This document shows, in pieces, positions 59,928 through 64,000 of a stretch of DNA of 64,000 nt. This DNA is from Guyanagaster necrorhizus (taxonomy: Eukaryota > Basidiomycota > Agaricomycetes > Agaricales > Physalacriaceae). The notes below the pieces were generated by a model. It saw only the letters and a program-made list of their open reading frames with translations. It searched no databases and was not told where the DNA came from. The stretch is taken from positions 867,844-931,843 of the forward strand of contig NW_025064880.1 of the NCBI RefSeq assembly GCF_019112545.1, in the 5' to 3' direction. The first letter of the stretch is position 1. Every line of letters begins with the position of its first letter. Position numbers and translations under genes: made by a program.

Positions 59928-60492
59928 TCGATGAATGGATTTTCATCAAATTTGGGCAACGGGGATTTGGACGATCTGCATTATTAACCATACCTAACAT
60001 GAAGGACGTTGCATATATATGGGCATTCTTCTGCTCTCACCATTTTGCTTTATTTTACGATGCTACGCATTACTTGTTGCGACATCAGTCGTCACATCCA
60101 ATTGCAACACAACGTGGCGACATACTTGCAATCTCCGAACAAGTCAAGGTGAAAGACACACTCAAGTCTTACTGTGCACAAATATCACTTCTTCAATGAG
60201 TGACGGTCGAATTTGAAGGACAAATATATTCATAGACGACAAAATGCACAGATCTTGCTGTACTATTCATCAGTACAATCAAATTCATGTATGAAAGGGC
60301 GAGGGTCATATTAAAATACAAAAGGAGAGCAAAACACGAAGAATCAAGGGAGTACTGATACACGGAGACCTCAGACCAGTATGGCGGTAGCATTACGAAA
60401 GATCGAGGTCGGGACAACCTATCAATCCAGACGTCATGCCCCTATATGTTCCTGTGCTCTAAGATCCTTCGAGTGCATACAGAGAAACAATA
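59928..60492. other. Intergenic 3' region between convergent genes
   Basis: This holds the 3' ends of the bestrophin-like gene (plus) and ATG8 (minus). Nothing else is recognised. Confidence 0.5.
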
Positions 60493-61095
<603 letters not shown>

Positions 61096-61360
61096 GTTGG
61101 AGCACGATGGTGATGGCAATACGAAGAGATGAGGGTGGTGGTTGAGTATACAGAAAGTGGAAGCTGTGGTGGTGGTTGGTGGTCAAAGTAGACCAAGAAG
61201 GGGTCAAGCCACGAGGGGTCCTCACTGTAACCCGCAACAACACGTGCAAACAGCCCGTTCCTGTACTCCACTTTGGGTTCTTCAGCGCCTTCCGCCGGTA
61301 AATGTCCATAATAATTATTTGCAGTCAAATCTGTAATAACCCATAGCTCTTCGTAATTAT

Positions 61361-61543
61361 CTATCTCTTTGCCAATCTGCTTTTAATCTCATTCATCTTC
61401 TTCTGCGTCTTATTTTCGAGCTTTGCATAAGCTGTTTCCAGCTCCGAAATTGTTGGCACGTTATCTGTAGATGAACTTTGGGCCACAATCTTGTAAGAAT
61501 AAGAGAACCTGTCCTTGCATTTGAGCATTGCTGAGAGAGTCAC
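61361..61543 (-). CDS. Possible small coiled-coil ORF, or a missed last exon
   Basis: A short frame ends with NVPTISELETAYAKLENKT and QKKMNEIKSRLAKR, a strongly helical, heptad-like sequence unlike random translation. It lies between ATG8 and the SPFH gene on the same strand, about 130 bp after the SPFH stop. A GTAAGG donor-like site near the SPFH stop could splice to it, but the phases I tried do not match. It could be a tiny separate gene or noise. Confidence 0.2.
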   Translation of the reverse strand: MTLSAMLKCKDRFSYSYKIVAQSSSTDNVPTISELETAYAKLENKTQKKMNEIKSRLAKR

Positions 61544-61674
61544 AAACCTTTCAAGTGCTTCAAAGCAAAAATGATCTGTTGCGAGACTCGTATGGGTTTA
61601 TACAGGTATGGATTATTACAGAGTTGACTGTATATAAAAACACAACAGAATCGATACAACATCTAAACGACCTT

Positions 61675-63797
61675 TTAAGAGGTCCTTACTCCCATATTAG
61701 CCGCTATTCCCACAGCCATCGCATTTCCCAGTTGGGATCCAAGCCCCTCTGAAGGAACGAAAACAGTTTTCGAGCCAAAAGCTTTTACCCGAGAAACCTC
61801 CATTCGTCGGAGTTCCATCTGACGGGCAAAGTCATCCACAACCTCAGCATCAGCCTTTGCTTTGGTTCGAATGGTCCAAGCGTCGGCCTCCGCAGCCATG
61901 CGGGTCGCTTCAGCAGCAGCTTCCGCTTCGATCCGTACACGCTGTGCTTGCGCCTTGGCCGCCGTGATAACACTGTAAGCATCTGCGTCGGCTTGGGTGT
62001 TTCGGGACTGGGCCTTTATACGTGCGACGGAAAGGGCGCCCTCTTCTTGCTTGACTTTGTTGCTGTTCTCCCTATCTACATTCTGTAACTGATTTCAGTC
62101 ACCGGCAACCTTGAATAGAGCTTATGACTCACAGCTGCTTCAACCTGTGCCTGCAAAGCACGAGTCGTAAGTTTATCCATCGTTGATGCGATATCACCCT
62201 TGAATTGCCTGTCAATGACGGCTGATTCCAAGCACGTGAGGGTTCGTACGACCAAAGGAAGGGAGAAGCATACCGAGATCTTTCAAAATGATACCGTATT
62301 CAAGTGCAGCTTGATGCATTTCATCCATGGCACGAGTCCTTAGGGCATCAAGGAAAGCAGAAGAAGGATCACTTCCGTCCTCCAAATTATCCGGCCCAAA
62401 CGAGCGCTGTTTGACCTGTATATTCATCCAATTATCAGTTACCACTAACCCATAATCAGAGTCATTACTTGCCATTGCAGAATAGTCCAAGTGTGCGACA
62501 ATCTGTGTCAATATAGATTGTGTCTTGTCCCGAAGAGCATCGTAAGGAGTATTGTATCCATGTGTGGTGAGCTTCAGAGGTTCCGTTAACTGCCATTTGA
62601 GATATATTGTCAAGCCGACAGGCACTTGGTCCCGCGTGAAGCTGAGAGAAATTATGAGTCCAAGAAGTATGATGCGAATTAGTGGATGAATAACGCGTAC
62701 ATATCTTTGGTCGGCATCTCAAGCTGATTCTCTCCAAGGGTGTACAAGCCGCGCAGAGTCACACTGGGGTTAGTAATGACAGATTGTCCTGCGCCCAACA
62801 ACTCAAGGTCATCACCCCGTTGCAGAACTGCACAATTATTTGCAGGAATGTTCAAGCTGGGAGACAGATAAATGAGTCGGGATCCTTGGAATCGAGTTAA
62901 GATTACGGTGCTTACAAAAGAGCGACCACAAAGTCCCTCTCCTCGCGATCATTGATTTTGCTTGTCATCTTGACCTCATGGGTCCAGCCCAAAACGCTAC
63001 CAGTCACACGGTCCTTAACAGAGCTGTGTAAGTGGGTCTGGTCAACAATTGACAAGACATCGTATGTTCCCTCGATGGAAAATGCAACAAAACCCGCGTT
63101 CCGAATGACAAATATGTGGTTTTGAGGGTCAGAAATGACCGCTGCCTGGTTCTGGGAGACTTGAACGACAGTCAGACCTTGGAATTCGATAACAGTATCC
63201 GAAACTAGGAAGGGGAAAATGAAACAATACGACAAGACTGAATATTTGAGTACTTACGTCCCCTAGTACCACACCAGGTCCGTGCCCACCAGTTGCGTAA
63301 AGGGAAGCTAGGATATCGACCAGAACGGGTCACAACTTTTGGTGAACCACCATGGTTAATCATTCCAATCCGTCCAGGAGTGATTTCCTTGCCTATCCAG
63401 CTGACTGGCGTCTGGTTTAAGGGCATAAGAATTCGAGACGCATGTAGCTGATGGTAGGGGGCTAACCTTCTTGGACAGAATATTGACACGACCGGCCTTG
63501 ATGAGATATTGAGAACAATGAGAAGCATACTATACAAATGGATATAAAACTCACTTGTACAAGCTGCTTATCGAGCTTCTGAAGTGCGGCAATTACGCCA
63601 TCCTTGCCTATTGCAATAAAGAAAGGTCTCTCTTCTTCCATATAATCGAGCGCGGTTGCGAAGTGGTTCTCTTGTTGCCTCTGTTTTCCATGGCTGGTAG
63701 TCGACTTGAAATTCTTTGACTGGAGTGAGAACTCTTGATCCTTGCGAAAGGTGTCACGGTCGCCAACGACGGTACTGTTGTCCATAACGCTGGCCAT
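61675..63797 (-). CDS. SPFH/band 7 domain protein, flotillin-like
   Basis: The start is MASVMDNSTVVGDRDTFRK (63797). The early exons read FFIAIGKDGVIAALQKLDK and, after splicing, IGKEITPGRIGMINHGGSP. The band 7 region spans about 63200-62200: VSDTVIEFQGLTVVQVSQN, LNIPANNCAVLQRGDDLEL, LYTLGENQLEMPTKD, and RDQVPVGLTIYLKWQLTEP with QSILTQIVAHLDYSAM. The C-terminal half is an Ala/Glu/Lys/Arg-rich coiled coil (VARIKAQSRNTQADADAYS, then AKAQAQRVRIEAEAAAEAT), as in flotillins. The frame ends NAMAVGIAANMGVRTS. No clear transmembrane anchor or signal peptide is seen. Family members scaffold membrane microdomains; the specific role here is unknown. Confidence 0.8.
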
Positions 63798-64000
63798 GGT
63801 TGTGAGAAAGGTGAATATAGAGAAGGACCTTCCTGACGTTCCTAGTTTTTAAATATGGAAACACTGCCTTGGGTGGCTGGACTCACATTGCCTTTTTTTT
63901 TTTTTTTTTGTCCTCAGCATTTGATTAACCGCAACAAGTAAGCTAACTACTAAGACGCGGTGGAGGTACAGGGCCTCAGGATCCTCTTTCCCTCTTGTTC

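Overview
The window is nuclear DNA of a filamentous basidiomycete, most likely an Agaricomycete. Genes sit on both strands at high density. Nearly every gene is cut by many short introns (about 45-65 nt, mostly GT-AG). Several gene types point to mushroom-forming fungi: a GDS1 winged-helix regulator, a GPI-type PEBP-like protein, fungal L-serine dehydratase and a Jsn1/Puf2-type PUF protein. I see no intact transposon, CRISPR array, rRNA or prokaryotic operon.

Layout. 1-8 kb: TEL2 (minus strand, C-terminus cut off by the window edge), a linker histone H1 gene (minus), a degenerate acyl-CoA-synthetase-like gene (plus) and a second H1 gene (plus). 8-17 kb: a GDS1/KilA-N regulator and a Puf2/Jsn1-like RNA-binding protein. 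18-28 kb: sulfate permease, TACO1/YebC, an SDR, NDP kinase, QCR7 and transketolase. 28-34 kb: a YicI-type GH31 alpha-xylosidase, L-serine/threonine dehydratase and PET100. 34-41 kb: a diaphanous-type formin and a PEBP-like surface protein. 41-47 kb: an RBM5/10-like splicing factor, a complex I B15/NDUFB4-like subunit, COQ7, an HN1/Jupiter-like protein, tRNA-Leu(UAA) and a small unknown gene. 48-52 kb: Met30/SconB F-box WD40 and GSK-3. 54-57 kb: an HDAC8/Hos1-like deacetylase and transaldolase, tail to tail and overlapping. 58-64 kb: a bestrophin-like channel, ATG8 and an SPFH/band 7 protein.

Functional themes. Five genes serve mitochondrial respiration: TACO1, QCR7, PET100, the B15-like subunit and COQ7. 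Transketolase and transaldolase form the non-oxidative pentose phosphate arm, and an alpha-xylosidase and a sugar-type SDR lie near transketolase. Sulfate permease and its probable regulator Met30/SconB are both present. These are neighbourhood observations; this is not a biosynthetic cluster.

I found no clearly new biological system. The most notable signals are very small exons (6, 10 and 11 nt), two of which carry active-site residues, two probable GC-AG introns, a deacetylase with an altered active-site motif, an adenylate-forming enzyme that has lost its catalytic motifs, a duplicated linker histone, and a fungal protein with three HN1/Jupiter-like RVRxxPGG motifs. All exon models were read by eye from splice signals and protein similarity, so individual boundaries may be off.
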